NCBI RefSeq assembly: GCF_001953865.1
Contig: NZ_MQUQ01000008.1
Coordinates: 1 to 64,000, forward strand
Source: Amycolatopsis coloradensis
Lineage (GTDB): Bacteria > Actinomycetota > Actinomycetes > Mycobacteriales > Pseudonocardiaceae
Direction of reading: 5' to 3'
DNA length: 64,000 bases
The notes beneath the pieces were generated by a model. It had not been told where the DNA came from. It saw only the letters and a program-made list of their open reading frames with translations, and made no database searches. The translations under genes were made by a program, and so were the position numbers. Positions 44,158-52,081 of this stretch are shown piece after piece; positions within the stretch are counted from its first letter, which is position 1; each line of letters begins with the position of its first letter.

Positions 44158-44351
44158 GATAAGGCCACGGACCCCGGTCGTCGCAACAAGGCTCGTCCAC
44201 CCCGCGAGTTGTAAGCCGATGGCTTCCGCACCGCGGCCCTCGGCACCGCGATCAACTTCGCGACCGATCTGAAGACTGTATCGACGCCGACACCCTTCTC
44301 CGGGCGAAATAGCGATCGCGATCAGGACGAACGCGGTTTAGGGTTCGGTTC

Positions 44352-44903
44352 ATGACCGTTCTTCCGCGCGGTGGCCGCCCCGCCGAGGCTTTGGTGGCCG
44401 TCGAAGCGAGTATCGAGCATCGCTGGCGGCTGCTTCTCGCGGAATACGGTGTCACCGCCGGGACAAAGGCGGAGATCGACCTCGCCGAAATGGTCGTGGC
44501 GGACACGTCCGCGTTCGCCTGGCGGGTGGTCGACGCCGCGCTGTGCAGGTTGCGGTGCACCGACTGCGGCAACGAACTCGGCGCGGGTCCCACCGGCTGC
44601 GGGAAATGCGACCAGGCCGACGGTTTCCGGTTCGCGGCCATCGAGGTCGACAAGCAGGCGACACCGCCGGGCACCGAGCACGGGCTCCGGGTCGCCGCCG
44701 CTGTCGCCCGCACCCGGCACCGCTACGGAGCGCGGGCCCGCTGCGGCTTCGAACTCGGACTTCCCGATCTGCTCGAAGGCAAACTGTCCAGCACGGCACA
44801 GGCGCAGGCGTACCGGGCGGCGATCAACAAGCTCTCCGAAGAGGAGTGCGAACGTGTGACCTCCTTCGAGGAGGTCGTCGCTAAACGCTTCGGAACACGA
44901 TAG
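44352..44903 (+). CDS. Hypothetical protein with a four-cysteine zinc-ribbon-like motif
   Basis: A 183-residue soluble protein I do not recognise. CTDCGNELGAGPTGCGKC in the middle (about residues 73-90) has two CxxC pairs spaced like a small zinc knuckle. The rest is mostly helical. It is alone on the plus strand and overlaps the VOC gene at 44881 tail-to-tail by 23 bases. Confidence 0.65.
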   Translation: MTVLPRGGRPAEALVAVEASIEHRWRLLLAEYGVTAGTKAEIDLAEMVVADTSAFAWRVVDAALCRLRCTDCGNELGAGPTGCGKCDQADGFRFAAIEVDKQATPPGTEHGLRVAAAVARTRHRYGARARCGFELGLPDLLEGKLSSTAQAQAYRAAINKLSEEECERVTSFEEVVAKRFGTR

Positions 44904-45849
44904 CCGCGCCGAGTGCCTCCGCCGATGGGACGAACGGTGCGCCGTCCGTGGTCCTACCGAGCGAGAATCCCTTACCGCGCAAAAAATCCTCAGTGGCGAA
45001 GACGTCACGGACGCCGACGGCGCAGGCGACCATGGCCGGCACTACGGCCGCGCGCTCTCCCGGCAACAGCTCTTCCAGCCGGGAAGCCGGTACCAGGATC
45101 AGCCGGCCGGCATCGAGGTCGAAGGCCCAGGCTGGTCCGTCCGGTCGGACCGGCGCGCCGAGATAACGCTCGTAGCGCGCCACGACCTTTGTGAGTTCGT
45201 CGTCGGCGACGCACAGCACGGCTTCCATCAGGGCGATCGCCCCGTTGGGATGCTCCGAAGACCGGCTGCCCTGTATCTCGCCGTCGAGGTCCGCGACCAC
45301 GCCGACCCGGCCTTCTTCCACCGAGCCCGGCCGGGTCCCGGCGCCGTCGATCTCCAGATACCGGACCGTTTCGGCCACGGTGCCCGCCTCGGTCTCGACC
45401 GGGCGCCGTACCGTGTTCACTCCGCCGTGCCCGACTTCCGACGCCGTCAGCCGCGTCGCGACAGCGTCGATGTCTGGCGACGAGAACATCAGGATGTGCA
45501 GGCCCTCAAAGCGATCAAGGCAGGCCGCCAGGTTCGCGCTCGTCGTGGCGATCCGCTCGACGATGACCGGCAGCACTTCGGGTGGCGCCGTCAGCGGGAC
45601 GACGTTCGCGTCGGGCGGCACCGCGTCGCCCTCGCGTACGGGCGTGGCGAGTTCGAGAAACCCGTCCGCGAAGTCGGCGTGCGTGTTCGCCGCGCCGAAC
45701 GGCTCCGGTTCGCCGCCTTCCGCGCGGGCCATGGCCGGATAGCTCGGGGGCGCCACCAAGAATCCCAGCCGCCGGTAGCGCTCGAGCGCGGACGACAGAT
45801 CGCCGACGACGTGGCCGACATGGTGCAGACGTGCGATGTCTCGTCCCAT
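44881..45849 (-). CDS. VOC-superfamily protein with glyoxalase-like domain
   Basis: A 322-residue protein whose N-terminal half begins ARLHHVGHVVGDLSSALERYRRLGFLV, the classic VOC opening with a His ligand. The middle and C-terminal parts (YERYLGAPVRP, FATEDFLRGKGFSLGRT) look like further, diverged VOC repeats, as in glyoxalase_3 proteins. Substrate unknown. ATG 45849 is used because the homologous region starts there; the open frame further upstream is antisense noise. It follows the gene at 45873 by 23 bases. Confidence 0.75.
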   Translation of the reverse strand: MGRDIARLHHVGHVVGDLSSALERYRRLGFLVAPPSYPAMARAEGGEPEPFGAANTHADFADGFLELATPVREGDAVPPDANVVPLTAPPEVLPVIVERIATTSANLAACLDRFEGLHILMFSSPDIDAVATRLTASEVGHGGVNTVRRPVETEAGTVAETVRYLEIDGAGTRPGSVEEGRVGVVADLDGEIQGSRSSEHPNGAIALMEAVLCVADDELTKVVARYERYLGAPVRPDGPAWAFDLDAGRLILVPASRLEELLPGERAAVVPAMVACAVGVRDVFATEDFLRGKGFSLGRTTDGAPFVPSAEALGAAIVFRSV

Positions 45850-45872
45850 GCCGGCCAGCCTAAGGCGTCGGC

Positions 45873-46277
45873 TCAGTAGTCGTCGCGTCCGGTGAACTGC
45901 TGCTCCAGCAGCTCCGCCGAACCCGCGACGAGTTCGAGCGGGTCGGTGAACTCGTTGATGTCGAGGTTCACCAGCGGCAGGGAATGGCGCAGCACCAGGT
46001 GTTCGCCCATCACCACCAGTCCCCCGACGACGATCGTGTTGCCGACCTCGGTCAGCACGGTGGCCAGGTCGACCTCGTCGATCCGCGCGAACGGCGTCGC
46101 GATCTGCACCCAGTCTTCGCGGCGGTCGAAGATCTCCCGCGCGATGACGACGGTCTGGGCCCGCTCCTCGTAATCGTCGTCGCCGTAGGACAACCGAATG
46201 CGGATTTCGTCCGTTTCGTCCTTTATCACCCGATATTCGTGTCGTACGAACGCGACCAGATCGGCCCATTCCGCCAT
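45873..46277 (-). CDS. YbjN-like/secretion-chaperone-fold hypothetical protein
   Basis: A 134-residue acidic protein without signal peptide. The pattern of RIRLSYGDDDYEERAQTVVIAREIF...GNTIVVGGLVVMGEHLVLRHSLPL resembles the compact alpha-beta fold of YbjN/type III chaperone-like proteins common in actinomycetes. No specific function can be assigned. It is probably co-transcribed with the VOC gene downstream. Confidence 0.6.
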   Translation of the reverse strand: MAEWADLVAFVRHEYRVIKDETDEIRIRLSYGDDDYEERAQTVVIAREIFDRREDWVQIATPFARIDEVDLATVLTEVGNTIVVGGLVVMGEHLVLRHSLPLVNLDINEFTDPLELVAGSAELLEQQFTGRDDY

Positions 46278-46381
46278 GAATTCAGTCTCCCTCGCAGTCG
46301 AAGATCAAGAATAGCGACTACCAAAGCAGAGAAACGTGAGTCAGCCCGACATCACTCGGACAGCGGCGGCACCGTGCCGAC

Positions 46382-46697
46382 GTGAAAAGCATCCGGAACG
46401 GCCTGGTTCCGGCACTGGGCATCACGATGACGGCGTTCGGCGTAGCGGCGCGCGAAGGCGACGACGGCGGGACGCCCACGGTGTCGGACCGAACGCGAAG
46501 GTCGAGCTATCACTGGCGACGTTCCCCGAAGTCGGTTGCGAGGGCCTGATTCCCGAGTACGAGCGACCGCAGCCGAACATCAAGATCACCCACCGCAAGA
46601 CCGGCCAGGGCGGGCCGCACCACCAGGACTGATCACGAAACTGGCGGCGGGTTCCGGCCTCGCCGACGTCACCGCGGTCGAGAAAGGGCATCTGTGA
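46382..46697 (+). pseudogene. Solute-binding protein (ABC sugar importer), multiply frameshifted
   Basis: Three consecutive frames, read in turn, spell the start of a family 1 solute-binding lipoprotein: a signal peptide (SIRNGLVPALGITMTAFGVAA) whose lipobox Cys is gone, then PNAKVELSLATFPEV...YERPQPNIKITHRKTGQGG, then LITKLAAGSGLADVTAVEKGHL followed by a stop. At least two single-base losses (near 46485 and 46629) and loss of the remaining ~75% of the gene make it dead. Confidence 0.75.
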
Positions 46698-46913
46698 GTC
46701 CGGCGAGCTTCGGCAGGTCTTGTTATGGTGGCGGAGGAGCTGATCAACGAGCGTGGAGACCAGACGTGGCAGGTGAAGACGACATCTCCGGGTGAGCCGG
46801 AGTTGCCAGGCCACCGGCGATAACGCCGATGTGGCCATTTCGTCGTTCCCTCAAGCCACGTCCACCGCGGTGCTGCCCCAAGGCGCCCGCTGTCTTTTCA
46901 CGAGGTCATTTTC

Positions 46914-48533
46914 ATGCCAGACGCCTTTGTCGTCGTGTCCGCCCTGTCCTTCGCCTGGCCGGACGACACCCCCGTCTTCGACGACCTGTCCTTCACCGTG
47001 CCCGGTGGCCGCACCGGCCTCGTCGCACCCAACGGGGCGGGCAAGAGCACGCTGCTCAAACTGATCGCCGGCGAGCTGCGGCCGCTCTCCGGGACCGTCT
47101 CCACCCAGGGAGTCCTCGGCTATCTGCCGCAGTCGCTGCCGCTCACCGCCGACCTGGACGTGGCCGAGGTACTGGGCATCGCGCCGCAGCTCGCCGCCCT
47201 GAGCGCCATCGAGTCCGGCGACGCGAGCGACGAGCACTTCACCACCATCGGCACCGACTGGGACATCGAGGAACGCACGCGCGCCCAGCTCGACAGGCTC
47301 GGTCTCGACGGCATCTCACTGGACCGGAGCCTGCGCACGTTGAGCGGTGGGCAGATCATCTCCCTGGGTCTGGCAGCGCAATTGGTGAAGCGGCCCGACA
47401 TCCTGCTGCTGGACGAACCGACCAACAACCTCGACCTCGACGCCCGCCGCAAGCTCTACGGCGTGCTGGAAGACTGGTCCGGCTGCCTGCTGCTGGTGAG
47501 TCACGACCGGGAGCTGCTCGACCGGATGGACCGGATCGCCGAACTCGACCGCGGCGATCTCCGGTATCACGGCGGGAACTTCACCCAGTACGAAGCGGCG
47601 GTCAAGGCCGAGCAGGAGGTCGCCGAGCGCAACGTCCGCAGTGCCGAGCAGGAGGTCAAACGCGAGAAGCGGGAGATGCAGCAGGCGCGCGAGCGGGCCT
47701 CGCGGCGGGCGGGCAACGCTGCCCGCAACCTCGGCAGCGCCGGCCTGCCGAAGATCTTCGCCGGAACCATGAAACGCAACGCCCAGGAATCCGCCGGCAA
47801 GGCGAACGAGACGCACGCCGCGCGGGTCAGCGAGGCGAAGAACCGCCTCGACGACGCCGAACGCACCCTCCGCGACGACCAGAAGATCGCGCTGATCCTG
47901 CCGGGCACCCACGTCCCCGCCGGGCGCACGGTGTTCCACGGCGAGCGCATCCAAGTCCGCTACGGCGACCGGAACGTCTTCGCGAGCGACGGGATCGACC
48001 TGACGATCCGAGGCCCCGAACGGATCGCACTGATCGGCGGCAACGGCACCGGCAAGTCGACGCTCCTGCGGGTGCTCAACGGAGACCTGTCACCCTCCAG
48101 CGGCGTGCTGAAACGAGCCGACGGCCGGATCGCGTATCTCTCGCAGCGACTGGACCTGCTGGACCTGGACCGGACCATCGCCGAGAACTTCGCGTCGTTC
48201 GCCCCGAACCTTCCCGAGTCGCAACGGATGACCTTGCTCGCCCGGTTCCTGTTCCGCGGCGCGCGAAGCCAGCTCCCCGTCGGCGTTCTCTCCGGAGGCG
48301 AACGACTGCGGGCCACCCTGGCCTGCGTCCTGTTCGCCGAACCCGCGCCTCAATTGCTGCTGCTGGACGAGCCGACGAACAATCTCGACCTGGTCAGCGT
48401 CGGGCAGTTGGAGAGCGCGCTCGCGGCGTATCAGGGGGCTTTCGTGGTCGTGAGCCACGATGAGCGGTTCCTGACCGAGATCAAGGTGGATCGGCGGGTG
48501 CGGTTGGCCGATGGGGTTCTCGTGGAGTCTTGA
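46914..48533 (+). CDS. ABC-F family ATPase (antibiotic-resistance type)
   Basis: A 539-residue duplicated ATP-binding protein with no membrane segment: Walker A GAGKSTLLK and GTGKSTLLR, signature LSGGQ and LSGGE, Walker B LLLDEPTNNLD twice, and the charged linker between (about 240-330) characteristic of ABC-F proteins. ABC-F factors act on the ribosome; close relatives displace macrolide, lincosamide or related drugs. The start ATG has GAGG eight bases upstream. A short upstream frame from ATG 46829 overlaps the start and could serve as an attenuating leader, which is speculative. Confidence 0.9.
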   Translation: MPDAFVVVSALSFAWPDDTPVFDDLSFTVPGGRTGLVAPNGAGKSTLLKLIAGELRPLSGTVSTQGVLGYLPQSLPLTADLDVAEVLGIAPQLAALSAIESGDASDEHFTTIGTDWDIEERTRAQLDRLGLDGISLDRSLRTLSGGQIISLGLAAQLVKRPDILLLDEPTNNLDLDARRKLYGVLEDWSGCLLLVSHDRELLDRMDRIAELDRGDLRYHGGNFTQYEAAVKAEQEVAERNVRSAEQEVKREKREMQQARERASRRAGNAARNLGSAGLPKIFAGTMKRNAQESAGKANETHAARVSEAKNRLDDAERTLRDDQKIALILPGTHVPAGRTVFHGERIQVRYGDRNVFASDGIDLTIRGPERIALIGGNGTGKSTLLRVLNGDLSPSSGVLKRADGRIAYLSQRLDLLDLDRTIAENFASFAPNLPESQRMTLLARFLFRGARSQLPVGVLSGGERLRATLACVLFAEPAPQLLLLDEPTNNLDLVSVGQLESALAAYQGAFVVVSHDERFLTEIKVDRRVRLADGVLVES

Positions 48534-48547
48534 GCCCGGCGGTGCGG

Positions 48548-48561
48548 GGTCGTGAGTGGTG
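48548..48561. repeat. Short dispersed motif, family D
   Basis: GGTCGTGAGTGGTG, identical over 14 bases to the copy at 26884, located 15 bases after the ABC-F stop codon. Confidence 0.5.
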
Positions 48562-48813
48562 ACTCGTGTTCTTAATGCGGCGTGGCGGGCTAGGCGGCGG
48601 GAATGACTTCGCCGGGGAGGCCGGTCTCGGATCTTGATCGAAGGAGCCCGGCACAGCCGAGCAGGCTCCCCTCGACCAGACCGAACCCGCCACATTGCCT
48701 TCACCCTCAAGAGAAGTCTTATTGCCGCTCACGACCAACTCGCTCCACGGCGTTCCGGGATCTGGTCGGATAGGGGGCCTTGACTTCTTTCCACAGACCG
48801 TGACGGCGGTTGC

Positions 48814-48876
48814 GCGTGATCGCCGTCCAATCACGAGTGATCGCCGTCTGATCACGCATGATCGCCGTCCAGTCAC
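48814..48876. repeat. Three tandem 21-bp repeats
   Basis: Units at 48814, 48835 and 48856 of the form G(C/A)(G/A)TGATCGCCGTC-N3-TCAC, with three or four differences between neighbours. The same sequence family occurs twice at 7995-8036. There are no spacers, so it is a simple direct repeat and not a CRISPR. Confidence 0.8.
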
Positions 48877-48968
48877 GTGTAAGACCCGAAGGATCACGCG
48901 ACACTAGGCACCGCTCCGAGGTAACAAAATTACGAACACTTGTTCGACAGTATTGCGGTATTGTGGGT

Positions 48969-49345
48969 GTGTCCCAGACGGTCCTTCCCGAGTTGCCGCA
49001 GGAGCTGTGGCGCGCTGGCAAGCTGAAGCTTGCCCATAGCGTGCAGCAGTTCCTGCAGCTGATGCGGGTGGCGTCCGCCGGGGGCAATATCTGGCGGAGA
49101 TCGAATTTCGTGGCGTGAAAGACTTGTACGGCTATGCGACGACGGTGGCATGGTTCGCCGACATCGCCGGGCTGAGCCACGGTGAAGCGCGGCCGTACGT
49201 GACTCATGCTGTCGAACTGATCCGACGCGTGCTGCGGATGGCACCGAGATTCCGGCGTTCGCGGCCGCGGCCGCGGAGGGTGTGATCGGCGGGGAGCGAT
49301 CAAGCAGATCCTGGAAATCCTGCGGCAGATCCTCCCCAAGAAAAG
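48969..49345 (+). pseudogene. DUF222 (13E12 family) protein, frameshifted remnant
   Basis: Successive frames encode PELPQELWRAGKLKLAHSV, then YLAEIEFRGVKDLYGYATTV followed by WFADIAGLSHGEARPYV, then ADGTEIPAFAAAAAEGVIGG and IKQILEILRQI, the N-terminal DUF222 domain usually followed by an HNH nuclease. At least three frameshifts break it and the nuclease part is absent. From 49346 to 49586 I see no recognisable gene, only a short frame ending RTDTLYNAHIRHVFPDIQ. Confidence 0.7.
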
Positions 49346-49586
49346 GTCCCGCTTCCGCTCAGCGAAGGCTGGGGGTTCCTGCGAGCAGAAGCGGGAGTTT
49401 ATGGCCGGTACGGTGGGCCGCCTCTCGGCGAGTGGCACGACATGGCTCCGGCCGAACCGGTATTCCATGAAGGCGGAGGTTGAGGCCCGGGGGCACCATC
49501 CGTACCGACACTCTCTACAACGCACATATCCGCCACGTGTTCCCCGACATCCAGTGACGCACGTCAACACACGTTCGCAGTAACGC

Positions 49587-49931
49587 TCAACAGGGCGGCG
49601 GAACCTGCGCGACCAATTCCTCCGGTGCGGAAAGCCGCCACGCTTCGTAGACCAGTTCGGTCAGCTCGTCGGACTCGATGCCGTCGAGGTGAACGACCAC
49701 CCAGCCGAAGCCCCCGGTGGTGAACTGCACTTCGAAGACGTCGGGCCGTTCGGCCACGAGCGCCTCCTGCTCGGACAGCGTCTGCTTCAGGCCGACGGTC
49801 TGGGTCCGCGGCCAGTAGTACCCGAACCGCTTGCCACGGACGCTGTACGACTCCCACTCCTTCGCGTCGGAGCGCTCGACGTCCGCGAGCGTCCCCAGCA
49901 TCCGGTGGAACTCGTCACTCCGCACACTCAC
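49587..49931 (-). CDS. MmcQ/YjbR family protein
   Basis: A 114-residue protein of the YjbR double-winged fold: YSVRGKRFGYYWPR, QEALVAERPDVFEVQFTTGGFGWVVVHLDGIESDELTELVYEAWRLSAPEELV is the family core. These proteins resemble DNA-binding or nucleoid-associated folds but have no settled function. GTG 49931 follows a GGGGG run six bases upstream; the frame before it is divergent-promoter sequence. Confidence 0.85.
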   Translation of the reverse strand: MSVRSDEFHRMLGTLADVERSDAKEWESYSVRGKRFGYYWPRTQTVGLKQTLSEQEALVAERPDVFEVQFTTGGFGWVVVHLDGIESDELTELVYEAWRLSAPEELVAQVPPPC

Positions 49932-50051
49932 CTGAACCCCCAAAGTCGGCGGCCACAGTGTAAGCGAACCGTCCGGCAAAGCCTGTCCTGAGTAGACGAA
50001 AGGCCGGGGCGGTAGATTTTCGGTGACTCGACTCGACCTGGGGAGCTGCGA

Positions 50052-50681
50052 ATGGACCGACCTGCCACGGCTGCGGAGTTGTTCGACGCCATCGGTTCCG
50101 CCTACGAGGACGTCTTCGGCCGGGCACCGGTGGTCGACAGGGCACTGCGGCACCTGCTGGAAACGCTGCCGCCGTCGTCGAGGGTGCTCGACATCGGCAG
50201 CGGAACCGGCAGGCCTGTCGCCGAGGAACTAGCTGCCGCGGGGCATCGGGTGACCGGGCTCGACGTGTCACCGGTGATGATCGGCCTGGCGCGTGAACAG
50301 GTCCCCGCCGCGACCTTCGTCCATGTCGATGTGCGTGAGTGGACCTCGCCGCCGGAGTCCTGGGAGGCGGTCTGCGCGTTCTTCCCGTTCTTGCAGATGC
50401 CGCGTGAGGACACCGAGGCCGTACTCGCCGACATCGCGCGCTGGCTGGCGCCGGGCGGTCTGCTCGCGCTGGTCACCGTTCCGCGGGACGTCGAGGACCT
50501 GCCGGTGGAGTTCTTCGGCCGCACCTTCCACGAGACCAGTTTCGCGCCGGACGACCTCGTCGGGCGAGTCCGAGCGGCCGGACTCGAAGTCACCGGGACG
50601 CACTCCGAGATCTTCACCGCGGACGAGCCTGGGACACCGCCGGAAGAACATCTCCTGATCACCGCTCGCCGCCCGGGCTGA
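50052..50681 (+). CDS. SAM-dependent methyltransferase
   Basis: A 209-residue class I methyltransferase: motif I VLDIGSGTGRPVAEELAAAG, acidic motif II GLDVSPVM, and later FVHVDVREW and LAPGGLLALVTVPRD. The substrate is unknown. It ends one base before the glycosyltransferase start, so the two are coupled. Confidence 0.88.
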   Translation: MDRPATAAELFDAIGSAYEDVFGRAPVVDRALRHLLETLPPSSRVLDIGSGTGRPVAEELAAAGHRVTGLDVSPVMIGLAREQVPAATFVHVDVREWTSPPESWEAVCAFFPFLQMPREDTEAVLADIARWLAPGGLLALVTVPRDVEDLPVEFFGRTFHETSFAPDDLVGRVRAAGLEVTGTHSEIFTADEPGTPPEEHLLITARRPG

Positions 50682-50682
50682 C

Positions 50683-51477
50683 ATGCCGGTCATCAGTGTG
50701 GTCACCCCCGTCCATCCGCCGAGTTTGCCGTACTTGGCCGAGGCGTACGAATCCCTCGCCACGCAGGAACTCCCGCCAGGTTGGGCTTGGGAATGGCTGG
50801 TGCAGGAGGACGGTGAGACCGGTCTACTCGACGGCGTCCTCCCCGCCGACGAGCGTGTGCTGCCCGGTTCAGGTCGCCGAGGCGGCCCCGGGGTCGCGCG
50901 GATGATGGCACTGACCCGGGCTTCCGGCGAGCTGATCAAAGCGCTCGACGCGGATGACGTCCTCGCGCCCGGCGCGCTCGCGCGGGATATCGCGGCACTC
51001 GCGGATCCCTCCGTCGGCTGGACCACCTGCCGGGTCCTCGACCTCTTCCCGGACGGCACCACGGCCGGCGTCGACAGCGACCCCGAGGAAGGGCCGATCG
51101 AACGCGGCGCGATCCTCCGGTACTGGCAGCGCAACGGTTACGTGTCCTCGGTGGTGGCCGGGACGCTGTGCATCCGCCGCGAACTGCTGCTGGACCTCGG
51201 CGGCTGGATGGCGCTGCCCGCGTCCGAGGACACCGGACTGATCCTCGCCGCGAACGCCTCCTCCGACGGCTACTTCGTCGCCACGTGCGGCATGTTCTAC
51301 CGGAAATGGCCGGGACAGGTCACCGCGTCCGCCGCGCACAACGACGACGCCGAGCGTCTCGCGCGGATGAGGCTGATCGAGGAACGTGCCGAGATCATGC
51401 TGGCAGGTCGACGAGGTCGAGCAGCGCCTTCGCGCACAGATCGCGGGTCTGGTCCCGGGTCAGCCCGCGGTACTTGA
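50683..51477 (+). CDS. Family 2 glycosyltransferase with an antisense-derived tail
   Basis: A 264-residue GT-A fold enzyme: ISVVTPVHPPSLPYLAEAYESLATQ opens the nucleotide-sugar domain, with EDGETG and the DDV of KALDADDVLAPGA as the DXD-like metal site, and the acceptor-region SEDTGLIL. The last 27 codons (from about 51395) run antisense through the TetR gene and are Arg/Gly/Ser-rich and unlike the family, so the gene has probably lost its own stop. Coupled to the methyltransferase upstream. Confidence 0.85.
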   Translation: MPVISVVTPVHPPSLPYLAEAYESLATQELPPGWAWEWLVQEDGETGLLDGVLPADERVLPGSGRRGGPGVARMMALTRASGELIKALDADDVLAPGALARDIAALADPSVGWTTCRVLDLFPDGTTAGVDSDPEEGPIERGAILRYWQRNGYVSSVVAGTLCIRRELLLDLGGWMALPASEDTGLILAANASSDGYFVATCGMFYRKWPGQVTASAAHNDDAERLARMRLIEERAEIMLAGRRGRAAPSRTDRGSGPGSARGT

Positions 51478-51991
51478 GCCAGTCGAGGCAGACCGCGACG
51501 ACGAAGGCGAGCCAGCCGCGGACGGTCACTCGCAGGGTCTCCGGCGGCTCGCCGTCCGGGCACAGCACCGCCAGGATCCGGCGGCCCTGTTCGGCGAAGT
51601 TGTGGTCCAGGATCTCCCGGACGTCGTCAACAGCGATGGCCGTGCCCGCGTGCAGTGCCCGGTAGCCGTCTTCGTTGGCCTCGACGTAGCGGAGATACGC
51701 GTCGAGCCCCGCCATCAACTGCTCCGCGACCGGCAGCGTGGGATCGGTCCTCGTCATGTCGAGCAGCCGTTCGCCCTCGGCCTTGATGACCTCGGTGACG
51801 AAGTCCCGTTTCGTCGGGAAGTAGTGGTAGAGCAGCCCCCGCGACACCTCGGCGATGTCCGCGACCTGCTCGATCCACACGTCGTCGTACGGCCGCTCCG
51901 CGAACAGGCGGGCACCGATCCGCAGTAACTGTTCCCGCCGCTCGGCGGTGCTCAGCCTGCTGCGGGGCCTTCCTGAGGTGCTCGGCGCCAT
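51395..51991 (-). CDS. TetR family regulator, divergent from a P450
   Basis: A 198-residue TetR protein with HTH WIEQVADIAEVSRGLLYHYFPTKRDFVTEV and a TetR_C ligand domain. Divergent from the P450 at 52082 with a 22-bp dyad between them, so it is the likely repressor of that enzyme. Its 3' end overlaps the convergent glycosyltransferase by 83 bases. Confidence 0.9.
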   Translation of the reverse strand: MAPSTSGRPRSRLSTAERREQLLRIGARLFAERPYDDVWIEQVADIAEVSRGLLYHYFPTKRDFVTEVIKAEGERLLDMTRTDPTLPVAEQLMAGLDAYLRYVEANEDGYRALHAGTAIAVDDVREILDHNFAEQGRRILAVLCPDGEPPETLRVTVRGWLAFVVAVCLDWLKYRGLTRDQTRDLCAKALLDLVDLPA

Positions 51992-52004
51992 TCGAGCATC
52001 CTAC

Positions 52005-52026
52005 TTACTTGACACGGGTTCAGTAA
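52005..52026. promoter_or_regulatory. TetR operator-like dyad before the P450 gene
   Basis: A 22-bp dyad running from TTACT to AGTAA with 8 of 11 paired positions symmetric (TTACTTGACAC / GGGTTCAGTAA). It overlaps a possible -35 element TTGACA at 52009. Position and size fit the TetR at 51395. Confidence 0.55.
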
Positions 52027-52081
52027 CACGCCAGGCTCGCTATTGGATGCCAGTTCAACAGTGCTCACCTGGAGGGGCTCG

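Larger units (their letters stand above)
48534..48968. other. Intergenic stretch without a gene
   Basis: No frame here has convincing codon bias or homology. It contains a family D motif (48548) and a three-unit 21-bp tandem repeat (48814). The long minus-strand frame across it is not coding-like. Confidence 0.6.

Noticed and set aside
48814-48876. CRISPR-like array
   Set aside because: Repeats are directly adjacent with no spacers, only three units, and there are no cas genes.
48719-49570. 283-codon minus-strand frame
   Set aside because: It is antisense to the DUF222 remnant and tandem repeats and its composition is not protein-like.
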